From positions 1-64,000 of the forward strand of contig JAFRAO010000011.1 in assembly GCA_017405375.1 (NCBI GenBank): a DNA stretch of 64,000 nucleotides, given 5' to 3'. The position numbers were made by a program, and so were the translations under genes. Positions 25,707-34,258 of this stretch are shown here, in pieces. Under the pieces are notes generated by a model. That model made no database searches and was not told the origin of the DNA. It was given only the letters and a program-made list of their open reading frames with translations. Source of the DNA: a bacterium. GTDB lineage: Bacteria > Cyanobacteriota > Vampirovibrionia > Gastranaerophilales > Gastranaerophilaceae. Numbering within the stretch: the stretch's first letter is position 1; every line of letters begins with the position of its first letter.

Positions 25707-26328
25707 TATTGATAAAATTGTTGAAACTTTAAAGCAAGCGAATCAAAAAAGAAGTGATTTTGTAAATTTAATGGAAACGTTTAATAATCCATATCTTGTT
25801 CTTATTTCATGCATTCTAAGTCTTAGAACAAATGATAAAACTACGTATCCTGCAACTTTAAGAATGCTGAAATTAGCTAAAACTCCTGAAGAGATGGTTA
25901 AAATTTCAGAACAAGAACTTGAAAAAGCTATATATCCAGTCGGATTTTATTCTAACAAAGCAAAACAAATAATACAATTATCAAAAACTCTTGTTGAATC
26001 TTATAATTGTGTTCCGCCTTGTGATATAGATGAATTATGTAAATTGAACGGTGTGGGCAGAAAAACAGCAAATTTAGTGATAGCTAAGGGATTTAACAAA
26101 CCTGCTATATGCGTAGATGTACATGTTCATAGAATTTTTAATCGAATAGGATATGTCAAGACAAAAACTCCGGAAGAAACAGAAATGGCATTAAGGAAAA
26201 AACTTCCGCAAAAATACTGGATTGATATAAATACTCTAATCGTAACCCACGGTCAAAATATTTGTAAACCGCAAAAACCAAATTGTGAATGTTGCCCTAT
26301 TTTTGAATATTGTAAAAAAATAATTTAG
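25699..26328 (+). CDS. nth: endonuclease III (DNA glycosylase/AP lyase)
   Basis: Base-excision repair enzyme removing oxidised pyrimidines. The helix-hairpin-helix LNGVGRKTANLVIAKGF, catalytic Lys in GRKTAN, catalytic Asp in VDVHVHRIFNRIG and the C-terminal [4Fe-4S] cysteines in CKPQKPNCECCPIFEYC are present. The length, 209 aa, is typical. It overlaps lpxK at its start and the convergent prepilin gene by four bases at its end. Confidence 0.95.
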   Translation: MIDIDKIVETLKQANQKRSDFVNLMETFNNPYLVLISCILSLRTNDKTTYPATLRMLKLAKTPEEMVKISEQELEKAIYPVGFYSNKAKQIIQLSKTLVESYNCVPPCDIDELCKLNGVGRKTANLVIAKGFNKPAICVDVHVHRIFNRIGYVKTKTPEETEMALRKKLPQKYWIDINTLIVTHGQNICKPQKPNCECCPIFEYCKKII

Positions 26329-26972
26329 TCATTATAGTTTTCACTATAAATATAATAATAAGAACAAGTTAAACCTTTACCTTTTTTAGAACAATCTTTG
26401 CGCATCAAATCAATATCAGCGAGTTTTCCAATAGGTTCAATCTTATCTTTATAAACATTAACACCAAAAATATCAACTCCTAATTTGTTAGGTGATGTGA
26501 TTCCATTCATATCATATAACAGAATCGCCAAAGGAGATAACGCTTTTCCCATTAAATTATCTTCTAATAATTTTATTCCCACAATGCTTCCGGAATTTGT
26601 ATAAAAGAATTTAGAAACAAAATATTCATCTTTTTGCTTTAATGAAGAACCATTTAGATATGATATTTTGTATAAGGTTTTTTCTACTGGTTCTGTAATT
26701 CTAAAATAAGGACTAATCAAATCAATAAACAAATCTTCTTTTTCTTGAATTGAAGGCGCTTTTTCAAAAGCTATCTTATCAGTATCCGTAATTTGTAAAT
26801 AAATAACAGAAAAAATATATTCAATATTTTTGTAAGAATTTTTCCATTTTGAAATAGTATCTAACTTTCTATTATCTTCAATCAAATTTGGAACAAGTAT
26901 AATTGCCGTTAATAATATCAGCAAAAATATAACTAAGATTTCAATTAAAGTAAAAGCCTTGTGATTGTTCAT
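26325..26972 (-). CDS. prepilin-type protein (type IV pilin/type II secretion pseudopilin-like)
   Basis: The N-terminus MNNHKAFTLIEILVIFLLILLTAIILVP is described here by parts: a short basic leader, the class III signal site KA|FTLIE with the conserved Glu at +5, and a hydrophobic helix. The remaining 180 residues are a soluble, poorly conserved domain with two Cys near the C-terminus (KDCSKKGKGLTC), possibly a disulfide loop. It probably assembles into a pilus or pseudopilus. No assembly ATPase or prepilin peptidase lies nearby, so it is an orphan pilin co-transcribed with RNA-processing genes; a functional link is not clear. Confidence 0.8.
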   Translation of the reverse strand: MNNHKAFTLIEILVIFLLILLTAIILVPNLIEDNRKLDTISKWKNSYKNIEYIFSVIYLQITDTDKIAFEKAPSIQEKEDLFIDLISPYFRITEPVEKTLYKISYLNGSSLKQKDEYFVSKFFYTNSGSIVGIKLLEDNLMGKALSPLAILLYDMNGITSPNKLGVDIFGVNVYKDKIEPIGKLADIDLMRKDCSKKGKGLTCSYYYIYSENYND

Positions 26973-26979
26973 AAATACC

Positions 26980-27837
26980 TCATGCTAAATCCAAACGTTT
27001 TTTTTCTTGAATCAATTTATCATATATCCACTCAGGAATAAAATGTTTTCCTAAAATAATTTGACCGTTTAGTATATTAGGGGCATGAAAATCCGAACCG
27101 CCCGTAACAATCAAGCCAAATTTTTCAGCCATTGAAGAAAAATATTCAACAACTGCAGGAGAATGCTTTCTATGATAAGCCTCGATTCCTCTTAAACCGT
27201 AGTTCATTAATTCTTTAATTAAAGATTCCGCAATGTCAACATCATGCGGGTGCGCGATTACGGGTACACCGCCTGCATCATATATTATTTCTACTGCATC
27301 ATGAGGTGTTACGGTTTTTCTTTTTACATAAACTTGAGAATTGTCATTTATAAATTTACTGTATGATTCCATAACGCTTGAAGTTCCGCCAACAGATGTA
27401 ATTGCTTTTGCAATATGCGGACGACCTATACTACCATTTTTAGCTACTTGTGATTCTATGATTTCAAAAGGAATTTTTATGCCTACTTTTTTATCTAGCA
27501 AATCAATTATTTCATAAGTTTGCTTTATTCTTGCTTCTTGTTGACTTTTTATTAAATTCTTAAAATCATTATTATTTACGTCCATAAAATAGCCTAAAAT
27601 ATGGATTTCATAGTCGTTATAAAGAGTGTTAATTTCGACACCTTGAATAATTTCAAGAGAATCGGACTTATTAATTTTTTTTAAATAATCTACTGCAACC
27701 TGATAAGACAATATATTATCATGGTCTGTTAATGATATTGCTTCCAAACCTGCATCTAATGCAATATCAACAATTTTTTCTGGCGAATATACTCCATCTG
27801 AATAATTTGTATGCACATGAAAATCAGCTTTTTTCAT
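26980..27837 (-). CDS. PHP-domain phosphoesterase (TrpH/YciV/RNase AM-like)
   Basis: Metal-dependent phosphoesterase of the PHP fold, 285 aa. DFHVHTNYSDGVYSPE at the N-terminus, AISLTDHDN, IQGVEIN, GVPVIAHPHD and GGSDFHAPN carry the metal-binding His/Asp residues. Family members hydrolyse 3',5'-nucleotide bisphosphates or trim 5' ends of RNA (RNase AM). I chose the ATG at 27837, preceded by GGAGG, over an in-frame TTG at 27849. It lies just downstream of ymdB and rny, supporting a role in RNA or nucleotide turnover. Confidence 0.88.
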   Translation of the reverse strand: MKKADFHVHTNYSDGVYSPEKIVDIALDAGLEAISLTDHDNILSYQVAVDYLKKINKSDSLEIIQGVEINTLYNDYEIHILGYFMDVNNNDFKNLIKSQQEARIKQTYEIIDLLDKKVGIKIPFEIIESQVAKNGSIGRPHIAKAITSVGGTSSVMESYSKFINDNSQVYVKRKTVTPHDAVEIIYDAGGVPVIAHPHDVDIAESLIKELMNYGLRGIEAYHRKHSPAVVEYFSSMAEKFGLIVTGGSDFHAPNILNGQIILGKHFIPEWIYDKLIQEKKRLDLA

Positions 27838-27861
27838 TTCTGCCTCCAAATATCTAGATTA

Positions 27862-28689
27862 TTAATGTCCAAAATCTTCCTCCGTTCCACTATTTTCAAT
27901 ACATTCAATTTTTTTATTAATGCGTTTTATATCTACTGCTTTACCGTCATTTGGGTTAATAGATATTTCAACAGCATTCAATATAGCAACATTATCAGTT
28001 GCGACTTCATATCTTTCAGGTACACATGTTGTCATTCTTAATAATGATGTATTATAATCCATTCCTATAACACCGTTATCTGCACCACAGAAACCAACAT
28101 CAGTAATGTATGCCATGTTATTTATAATTTTTTCATCAGCCGTTTGGACATGAGTATGCGTTCCGACAAATGCACTTACACCAAGAGAAGAACAGAATTT
28201 TCCAAAACAAATTTTTTCAGCAGTAGCTTCAGCATGAAAATCAACAAATATAATTGGTGTTACCTGTTTTAAATTTTCAATATTATTTTTAATCAATGTC
28301 CATTGTGATTCAGTCGGGCTCATAAAAACTCTGCCCAAAAAATTTATAACACAAATTTTATGATTTCCAACATCAAAAAATCGGTATCCGCAGCCTTTTG
28401 TACCGTCAGGGTAATTTAGTGGTCTTACCAATTTGTCTGCTGTATCAATGTAAGTGAAAATTTCTTTTTTATCCCATATATGATTGCTGGAAGTTATACA
28501 ATTTACACCTGAATTAATAAGTGCATTATAATTCTTTAATGTTAGTCCGAAACCGTGCGATGCATTTTCCCCGTTCAAAATTACAAAATCATAATTTGAT
28601 TTATTATTTGCAAGATAATTAATAACGGTATTACGACCGATTTTTCCGACTACATCACCAAAAAATAATATTTTTATCAACTCTTGCAT
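27862..28689 (-). CDS. ymdB: YmdB/TIGR00282-family metallophosphoesterase
   Basis: Calcineurin-like phosphodiesterase, 275 aa. Metal-site motifs are FFGDVVGKIG, LNGENASHG, TSSNHIWDKKE, VDFHAEATAEK and GTHTHVQTAD. In Bacillus subtilis YmdB is a cyclic-nucleotide phosphodiesterase encoded next to rny and affecting RNase Y activity. The same order is kept here: ymdB starts 21 bases after rny ends, with AAGGAC as ribosome site. Confidence 0.92.
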   Translation of the reverse strand: MQELIKILFFGDVVGKIGRNTVINYLANNKSNYDFVILNGENASHGFGLTLKNYNALINSGVNCITSSNHIWDKKEIFTYIDTADKLVRPLNYPDGTKGCGYRFFDVGNHKICVINFLGRVFMSPTESQWTLIKNNIENLKQVTPIIFVDFHAEATAEKICFGKFCSSLGVSAFVGTHTHVQTADEKIINNMAYITDVGFCGADNGVIGMDYNTSLLRMTTCVPERYEVATDNVAILNAVEISINPNDGKAVDIKRINKKIECIENSGTEEDFGH

Positions 28690-28710
28690 AAATTTTTTGT
28701 CCTTACAATC

Positions 28711-30243
28711 TTATTTTGCAATTTCGGTTGTTCTGAATTCACGTACAACGGTAACTCTTATTTGTCCCGGATAATCAAGTTCATCTTCAATACGTTTTGC
28801 AACATCTCTTGCTAATTTCTGTGAAGCTAAATCATCAAATTGTTCTGATTCTACAATTACCCTAACTTCACGACCTGCTTGTACTGCAAATGATTGTTTT
28901 ATACCGCTAAAGCTATTTACAATTTCTTCTATTTTTTGTAAACGTTTGATATAAATTTCTAATGTATCTCTTCTTGCACCAGGTCTTCCGGCAGAGATTG
29001 CATCTGCTAACTTAACCAAAACAGCTTCAATCGTATTTGCGGTTACATCGTTATGGTGAGCTTCGATTGCATGAATAATTTCTTTCTTTTCTCCGTATTT
29101 TGTTGCCAATTCTACGCCTAATTGGATATGAGTTCCATCTTGTGTTTGGTCAACGGCTTTACCAATGTCATGTAATAAACCTGCACGTTTTGCGACATAA
29201 ACATTTGCTCCAAGTTCAGATGCAAGCATACCTGCGATATGTCCAACTTCAAGAGAATGTTTCAAAACATTTTGACCGTAACTTGTTCTGTAAAATAAAC
29301 GTCCCAATGTTTTAAGCAACTCTTTATTTAATCCCATGATTCCCATATCTAATGCGGCATTTTCACCTTCAGTCAAAATTTTCTTTTCAATTTCTTCTTT
29401 TGCTTTAGCTACGGTTTCTTCAATTCTTACCGGGTGAATTCTGCCATCAGAAATAAGTTTTTCCAAAGCTAATTTAGCAACTTCGCGGCGTACAGGGTCA
29501 AAACTTGATAAAACAACTGCTTCAGGGGTATCATCAATTATCAAATCTACGCCAGTCAACGTTTCAAGCGTTCTTATATTACGACCTTCACGACCTATAA
29601 TTCTGCCTTTCATTTCATCGCTTGGTAATGAAACGACTGACACTGTACTTTCTACAACTTGTTCCATAACACATCTTTGCATTGTTGTTGTAAGTATTTC
29701 TTGCGATTGTTCCAGTGCCTTTTCTTTAATTATAGCTTCATTTTCTCTTATTAATTGCATCTGTTCTTGAGCCAAATCATTTTTTAATTGTTCAAAAAGT
29801 TTATTTTTAGCTTCTTCAACAGACATTCCTGAAATACGTTCTAATTCGGAAGTTTGTTTTTGCACCAAGTCAGCAAGATAATCTTCTTTTTCTAACAGTT
29901 CGTCCATTTTTCTTTGAGCTGCTGCTTCTTTATCAGTAGCTTCTTGAATTTTATTTTCCAAAACATCTTCTCTTTGAACCAATTTTGATTCTTGTCTTAG
30001 TAACTCTTGTCTGCGTTCGCGTTCTTCTTCGTTTAATTGTTCTCTTTCTTGCTGCAATTCATCTTTTGCTTTAATCATAGCTTCTTTAAACAACAAACGT
30101 TCTTTTTCTTCTGTCGATTTTTGTTTTTTATCTAACTCTTCTTTTAGTGATTCATACTTTGCTTTTTGCGTAACATAAACTCCGGTAAACACAACTACTA
30201 AAAGCACGACAACCACAATCGCTGTAATTGAAACTAAATTCAT
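28711..30243 (-). CDS. rny: ribonuclease Y
   Basis: Membrane-anchored endoribonuclease that starts mRNA decay. An N-terminal helix (about residues 5-26) is followed by a long coiled coil (about 30-200, rich in Glu, Lys and Gln), a KH domain (IIGREGRNIRTLE), and an HD domain with LLHDIGKAVDQ and EAHHND. The length, 510 aa, is typical. AAAGGT precedes the ATG. The gene heads the operon rny-ymdB-PHP-prepilin. RNase Y is typical of Firmicutes and several other phyla but absent from E. coli. Confidence 0.96.
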   Translation of the reverse strand: MNLVSITAIVVVVLLVVVFTGVYVTQKAKYESLKEELDKKQKSTEEKERLLFKEAMIKAKDELQQEREQLNEEERERRQELLRQESKLVQREDVLENKIQEATDKEAAAQRKMDELLEKEDYLADLVQKQTSELERISGMSVEEAKNKLFEQLKNDLAQEQMQLIRENEAIIKEKALEQSQEILTTTMQRCVMEQVVESTVSVVSLPSDEMKGRIIGREGRNIRTLETLTGVDLIIDDTPEAVVLSSFDPVRREVAKLALEKLISDGRIHPVRIEETVAKAKEEIEKKILTEGENAALDMGIMGLNKELLKTLGRLFYRTSYGQNVLKHSLEVGHIAGMLASELGANVYVAKRAGLLHDIGKAVDQTQDGTHIQLGVELATKYGEKKEIIHAIEAHHNDVTANTIEAVLVKLADAISAGRPGARRDTLEIYIKRLQKIEEIVNSFSGIKQSFAVQAGREVRVIVESEQFDDLASQKLARDVAKRIEDELDYPGQIRVTVVREFRTTEIAK

Positions 30244-30284
30244 GATTTTATACCTTTACCTTTTCTATTTTTACAAATACATGT

Positions 30285-30312
30285 GATTTCGATACATATA
30301 ACCTATCGAATC
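30285..30312. repeat. inverted repeat in the rny/pepA divergent intergenic region
   Basis: GATTTCGATA (30285-30294) and TATCGAATC (30304-30312) form a 9-bp inverted repeat with one bulged T and a nine-base spacer. It sits 40-70 bases upstream of the rny start and could be an operator or a hairpin in the rny leader. The rest of the 237-base gap is AT-rich, with two copies of GCATGTAT (30326, 30361). Confidence 0.35.
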
Positions 30313-30480
30313 ATAACTATAAAATGCATGTATACTATATATATATTAAGTTAATTTATCGCATGTATTTCAAAAATTTAACTACTACTATAAAAATATT
30401 AGCATAATAAATACATTTTGTATAGGTTTGTTATGAATAATTTACATGATATTATTTTTATAAAAAGAAAGGATGAGAAT

Positions 30481-31878
30481 ATGGATATTAAGGTTATTAA
30501 CGATGTTAAATCTCAAGAATGTGATATTCTTATTGTAAACATGTTCGAAGGTAAACAAACTTCAAATGATATTGCAAATGAATATGCATTAAATCAGGAC
30601 AAATTTGATGGTAAATTTAATACAACTTACCTTCTACCGACATACGGAAAATTTCCTGCAAGAAAGATTTTGGTGATTGGGCTTGGCAAAGAAGAAGATA
30701 TTACAAAAAATAAAATTAGAGAAGCAGTTGCAAAATCTGTCAAAAAAGCTGTTGAAATGAAAGCAAAAACAATAGCCATAGATTTTAGCGGAATTAATTT
30801 TGATTATGCGGATATTGTTTCAGAAGGTGCTATGATTGCGGATTATGCATTTGACAAATACAAGACTGAAAAGAAACACCATGTTGAAACATTATATACA
30901 AACTTAGACAAAGCAAGAATAGAAAAAGGACAAAAAAGAGCTGAAGCTATGGAATTAACAAGAAATCTTGCAAATGAGCCGGCTCAATATGCAACACCAG
31001 ATAGATTAGCAGAAGTTGCAAAATCTCTTGGTTTGGATACAAAAATTTATGATAGAAAAGAATGTGAGAAAATGGGGTTGAATGCATATCTTGCAGTTGC
31101 CAGAGGAAGTATTCATGAACCTAAATTTATACATATGAAATATAGTCCGAAAAATCCAACTAAAAAAATAGCTATAATAGGTAAAGGTTTATGCTTTGAC
31201 AGCGGCGGAATGGATTTAAAACCTGCTTCATCCATGCTTACAATGCGAGATGATATGTCCGGTGCAGCATGTGTATTAGGTGTTATGAGCAAATTAAAAG
31301 AACTTAATCCGAACGTTGAGGTTCATGGAATTATAGCTGCTTGTGAAAATATGATAGGACCTGATGCATATAAGCCGGGTGATATTTTAACTGCTAAAAA
31401 CGGTAAAACTATTGAAATTGACAATACAGATGCTGAAGGCAGAGTAACATTAGCTGATGCACTTTGTTATGCTTGTGAATTAGATATTGATGAAGTTATT
31501 GATGTAGCGACACTAACTGGAGCTTGCATGGTTGCATTGGGAAGTCATGCTTCCGGTATTATGGGCAATAATAAAGACTTAGTGAATAATTTAATAAATT
31601 CAGCAAACGAATCAGGCGAAAATTTTTGGGAATTACCAATGTTTGAAGAATATTTTGACAGCTTAAAAAGTGAAATAGCAGATATGAAAAATACCGGTTC
31701 AAGATGGGGCGGAGCTTCAGCTGCCGGATTATTCTTAAAACAATTTGTCAAAAAAGACATTAAATGGGCGCATATTGATATTGCAGGAACAGCATTTTTA
31801 GAAAAACCTCAAAAAGAATTTATTGCAGGTTCAACAGGTGCCGGTGTAAGAACTTTATTAAATTACATCACAAAATAA
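30481..31878 (+). CDS. pepA: leucyl aminopeptidase (M17)
   Basis: Cytosolic di-metal aminopeptidase that trims N-terminal residues from peptides. The M17 signature NTDAEGRVTLADAL, the metal-site KGLCFDSGGMDLKP and the DDMSGAACVLG region are intact. The ATG at 30481 lies after AAAGGATGAG, so a longer in-frame extension upstream is not needed; the resulting 465 aa is normal. It is divergent from rny, and followed by a terminator. Confidence 0.94.
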   Translation: MDIKVINDVKSQECDILIVNMFEGKQTSNDIANEYALNQDKFDGKFNTTYLLPTYGKFPARKILVIGLGKEEDITKNKIREAVAKSVKKAVEMKAKTIAIDFSGINFDYADIVSEGAMIADYAFDKYKTEKKHHVETLYTNLDKARIEKGQKRAEAMELTRNLANEPAQYATPDRLAEVAKSLGLDTKIYDRKECEKMGLNAYLAVARGSIHEPKFIHMKYSPKNPTKKIAIIGKGLCFDSGGMDLKPASSMLTMRDDMSGAACVLGVMSKLKELNPNVEVHGIIAACENMIGPDAYKPGDILTAKNGKTIEIDNTDAEGRVTLADALCYACELDIDEVIDVATLTGACMVALGSHASGIMGNNKDLVNNLINSANESGENFWELPMFEEYFDSLKSEIADMKNTGSRWGGASAAGLFLKQFVKKDIKWAHIDIAGTAFLEKPQKEFIAGSTGAGVRTLLNYITK

Positions 31879-31894
31879 TTGATTGAATAATTTT

Positions 31895-31939
31895 AAAAAT
31901 TCAGTTTCAGTACTAAATATAACTGAAGCTGAATTTTTT
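31895..31939 (+). terminator. rho-independent terminator after pepA
   Basis: AAATTCAGTTTCAGT (31897-31911) pairs with ACTGAAGCTGAATTT (31922-31936) over 15 bp with one G-U pair, a 10-base loop and a trailing T run. It ends the pepA transcript 20 bases after the stop. Confidence 0.85.
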
Positions 31940-31981
31940 ATGAAAAATTAAATACTTTGTGCACTTAAAATACTATAATAT

Positions 31982-32010
31982 TTGACAAAAAATATGTAAC
32001 ATTTTATTAA
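31982..32010 (+). promoter_or_regulatory. promoter of ftsZ
   Basis: A perfect TTGACA (31982-31987) is followed after 17 bases by TATTAA (32005-32010). It implies a leader of about 115 bases before the GTG at 32133. I saw no recognisable riboswitch in that leader. Confidence 0.6.
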
Positions 32011-32132
32011 AAAAAAGACATACTTCTTGAAATGATGATAAGATTGGAGCATAATTTTAATGGATAGGCTCTTTACTGGTAAAAGTTTTTATATTAGTAT
32101 TTGGGCAGAAGTACAAATAAAGAGGAAATAAA

Positions 32133-33302
32133 GTGAATAATTTTAACAAAGCAGCAGAATTTTTAAATGCTGAAAGGATTGAGGAAATTACTCCGGAATC
32201 AGTTAATCCGGCTAAGATTAAGGTAATCGGTGTAGGCGGCGGCGGTGGAAATGCCGTTAATCGAATGATTAAAGCAGGTTTGTCAGGTGTTGAATTTTAT
32301 TTGATGAATACTGATGCACAGGTATTGAATCTTGGTGCAGCTCAAAATAAAATAAGACTTGGTGCAAAATTGACAAATGGTCTTGGTGCCGGCGGTAAAC
32401 CTGAAATCGGAGAAGCAGCAGCAGAAGAAGCTCGTCAAGAAATTACAGCTGCAGTAGAAGGTGCTGATATGGTATTTGTTACTGCCGGCATGGGTGGCGG
32501 AACAGGTACAGGTGCTGCACCTATTGTGGCTCGTGTTGCTAAAGAATTAGGCATTTTGACAATCGGTGTTGTAACAAAACCATTCAGTTTTGAAGGGAAA
32601 AGACGAGCAAATCAAGCCTTGCAAGGTATTGAAAAATTAAAAGAAGCTGTTGATGCTATAATTGTTATTCCAAATGACAATTTGTTAAGTGTTGTAGATA
32701 GAAAAGTCGGCTTAACCGAATCTTTTGCAATAGTTGATGAAGTATTGCTAAGAGGTGTTCAAGGTATTACTGATATTATAACAATCCCTGGATTAGTTAA
32801 TGTTGATTTTGCAGATGTTAAATCAGTTATGGAAGCATCAGGCTCAGCATTGATGGGTATTGGTTACGGTCAAGGTGAAGGCAGAGCCGAAGAAGCTGCA
32901 AGAAATGCTGTAGATTCAAAACTTCTTGAAACTACTATTGACGGAGCTAAAGGTGTTATTGTTAACATTACCGGCGGACCTGATATTGGCTTAACTGATG
33001 TTACTAAAGCTATGAATATAATTAATAATGCTGTTCAAGATGATGCAATCGTTATATTTGGTGCTGTAACTGACGAACATATGCAAGGTGAAGTAAAAAT
33101 TACTGTTATCGCAACAGGCTTTGAATTGAAACCTCAAACTTCAGTTCAGGCAGACAGAGCAAATCAAAGAACTCAGTTGAGTGCTGAAGATTTCTTCCAA
33201 AGAGCATTTAACAGCACTCCAAAAAACACTCAAGATACAAATAACGGTCCAAGTTTGCCGGGATTTGCAAATATTGAAATACCTGACTTCTTGAAAAAAT
33301 AA
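32133..33302 (+). CDS. ftsZ: cell division GTPase FtsZ
   Basis: Tubulin-like GTPase that forms the division ring. [15 protein letters not shown], the tubulin signature [13 protein letters not shown] and NIDFADV-like [12 protein letters not shown] are present. The C-terminal peptide [10 protein letters not shown], used to bind FtsA, ZipA or SepF-type anchors, follows a variable linker of about 45 residues. The start is GTG with GAGG upstream. It forms a single-gene unit with its own promoter and terminator, not in a dcw cluster with ftsA or ftsQ. Confidence 0.97.
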   Translation: MNNFNKAAEFLNAERIEEITPESVNPAKIKVIGVGGGGGNAVNRMIKAGLSGVEFYLMNTDAQVLNLGAAQNKIRLGAKLTNGLGAGGKPEIGEAAAEEARQEITAAVEGADMVFVTAGMGGGTGTGAAPIVARVAKELGILTIGVVTKPFSFEGKRRANQALQGIEKLKEAVDAIIVIPNDNLLSVVDRKVGLTESFAIVDEVLLRGVQGITDIITIPGLVNVDFADVKSVMEASGSALMGIGYGQGEGRAEEAARNAVDSKLLETTIDGAKGVIVNITGGPDIGLTDVTKAMNIINNAVQDDAIVIFGAVTDEHMQGEVKITVIATGFELKPQTSVQADRANQRTQLSAEDFFQRAFNSTPKNTQDTNNGPSLPGFANIEIPDFLKK

Positions 33303-33330
33303 CATAAATTGAATTTATAACAAAATAAAG

Positions 33331-33371
33331 ATGACCTAAATGTTAGATATACAATATTTGGGTCATTTTTA
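33331..33371 (+). terminator. rho-independent terminator after ftsZ
   Basis: ATGACCTAAATGTT (33331-33344) pairs with AATATTTGGGTCAT (33353-33366) with two G-U pairs and is followed by TTTTT. Confidence 0.8.
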
Positions 33372-33402
33372 GTATATTTAAAAAAATTTTTTTTAAAATA
33401 TA

Positions 33403-33431
33403 TTGCAATAATTTCAATAATGTGATAGAAT
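33403..33431 (+). promoter_or_regulatory. promoter of the small orphan gene
   Basis: TTGCAA (33403-33408) and TAGAAT (33426-33431) are spaced by 17 bases; the -10 is extended by TGA. It lies 24 bases before the ATG at 33455. Confidence 0.6.
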
Positions 33432-33454
33432 TTAAAAAAGCAAAGGAAGTATTC

Positions 33455-33733
33455 ATGGTATATTCTGTTGGTCGATATGATTCGACTTATAAAAGATTTA
33501 ATAATTCTAATAATTTATTAACATCTTTGTGCACTCCAAGTTTTAACAGAAATAGCATGTCAACAAGTTATTTATGTAATAACTGCAAAACTCCGTCTGT
33601 TAATTTAGTGAATGAATCATTAAAGTATGATGTTTTTGATAAATTTGACAGACAAACAGAATCATATAGTCTAAAAAATGCAGGTGTCCCATCTAAAAAA
33701 TATAGTGCACCTGTCAAAAAAGAATTTACATAG
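33455..33733 (+). CDS. small protein of unknown function (92 aa)
   Basis: I do not recognise this protein. It begins MVYSVGRYDSTYKRF and is rich in Ser, Asn, Thr, Tyr and Lys. Three Cys include one CNNC pair (SYLCNNCKTPSV). There is no signal peptide, membrane helix or obvious coiled coil, so it may be largely disordered. AAAGGA (33442-33447) is seven bases before the ATG. It has a dedicated promoter (33403-33431) and a GC-rich terminator, so it is a single-gene unit probably expressed well. The coding frame is open and its composition matches neighbours, but no family evidence supports it. Confidence 0.6.
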   Translation: MVYSVGRYDSTYKRFNNSNNLLTSLCTPSFNRNSMSTSYLCNNCKTPSVNLVNESLKYDVFDKFDRQTESYSLKNAGVPSKKYSAPVKKEFT

Positions 33734-33749
33734 TGTTTATTAAATAATC

Positions 33750-33785
33750 GCGCGGACCAAGTTTTCAGTCCGCGCAATTTTTTTT
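33750..33785 (+). terminator. strong GC-rich terminator of the small orphan gene
   Basis: GCGCGGAC (33750-33757) pairs perfectly with GTCCGCGC (33768-33775) around a 10-base loop, followed by AA and eight Ts. Its all-but-one G-C stem is exceptional in this AT-rich sequence. Confidence 0.92.
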
Positions 33786-33808
33786 ATTTATTGTAATTAT
33801 CAAACAAA

Positions 33809-34255
33809 TTACATTTCATTAAGTTCTTTTCTTATATCATCAACAGAAACATGCAAAACTTCTGAATTTTCATCCTTTTGTAGATAAACATCTTTTATAC
33901 CGGATTGTACAATAAATCTTTTACAAAGAATACAAATCATTTGATGACCCCAAATATACATTGTTGAATTTTTGCATCTGTCTTGTCCTGCTTGAATAAT
34001 AGCATTTTGTTCAGCATGAATGGAACGACAAGTTTCGTATCTTGTTCCGGATTGAATATTATTTTTCATACGGTAACATTCACCGCGCTCATAACAAGAT
34101 TCAACTTTTGAAGGAGTTCCGTTGTATCCTGTTGCTTTAATTTTTTTATCATCACCTACAATAACTGCACCTACTTGTGCTCTAATGCAATTAGAACGAC
34201 TTGCACAAGTTTTTGCAAGGTCTAAGAAATATTCAGTCCAAGACTTAATTGCCAT
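33809..34255 (-). CDS. deoxycytidylate (dCMP) deaminase family protein
   Basis: Zinc-dependent deaminase, 148 aa, likely converting dCMP to dUMP for thymidylate synthesis. The zinc site is HAEQNAII plus CILC; the usual PCxxC reads ICILC, with Ile for Pro. The insert between GYNGTPS and HAEQ, with CYERGECYRMKNN, is typical of ComEB-like dCMP deaminases and may bind a second zinc. GGAAGG precedes the ATG. It is three bases downstream of glmU and presumably co-transcribed. Confidence 0.88.
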   Translation of the reverse strand: MAIKSWTEYFLDLAKTCASRSNCIRAQVGAVIVGDDKKIKATGYNGTPSKVESCYERGECYRMKNNIQSGTRYETCRSIHAEQNAIIQAGQDRCKNSTMYIWGHQMICILCKRFIVQSGIKDVYLQKDENSEVLHVSVDDIRKELNEM

Positions 34256-34258
34256 AAA

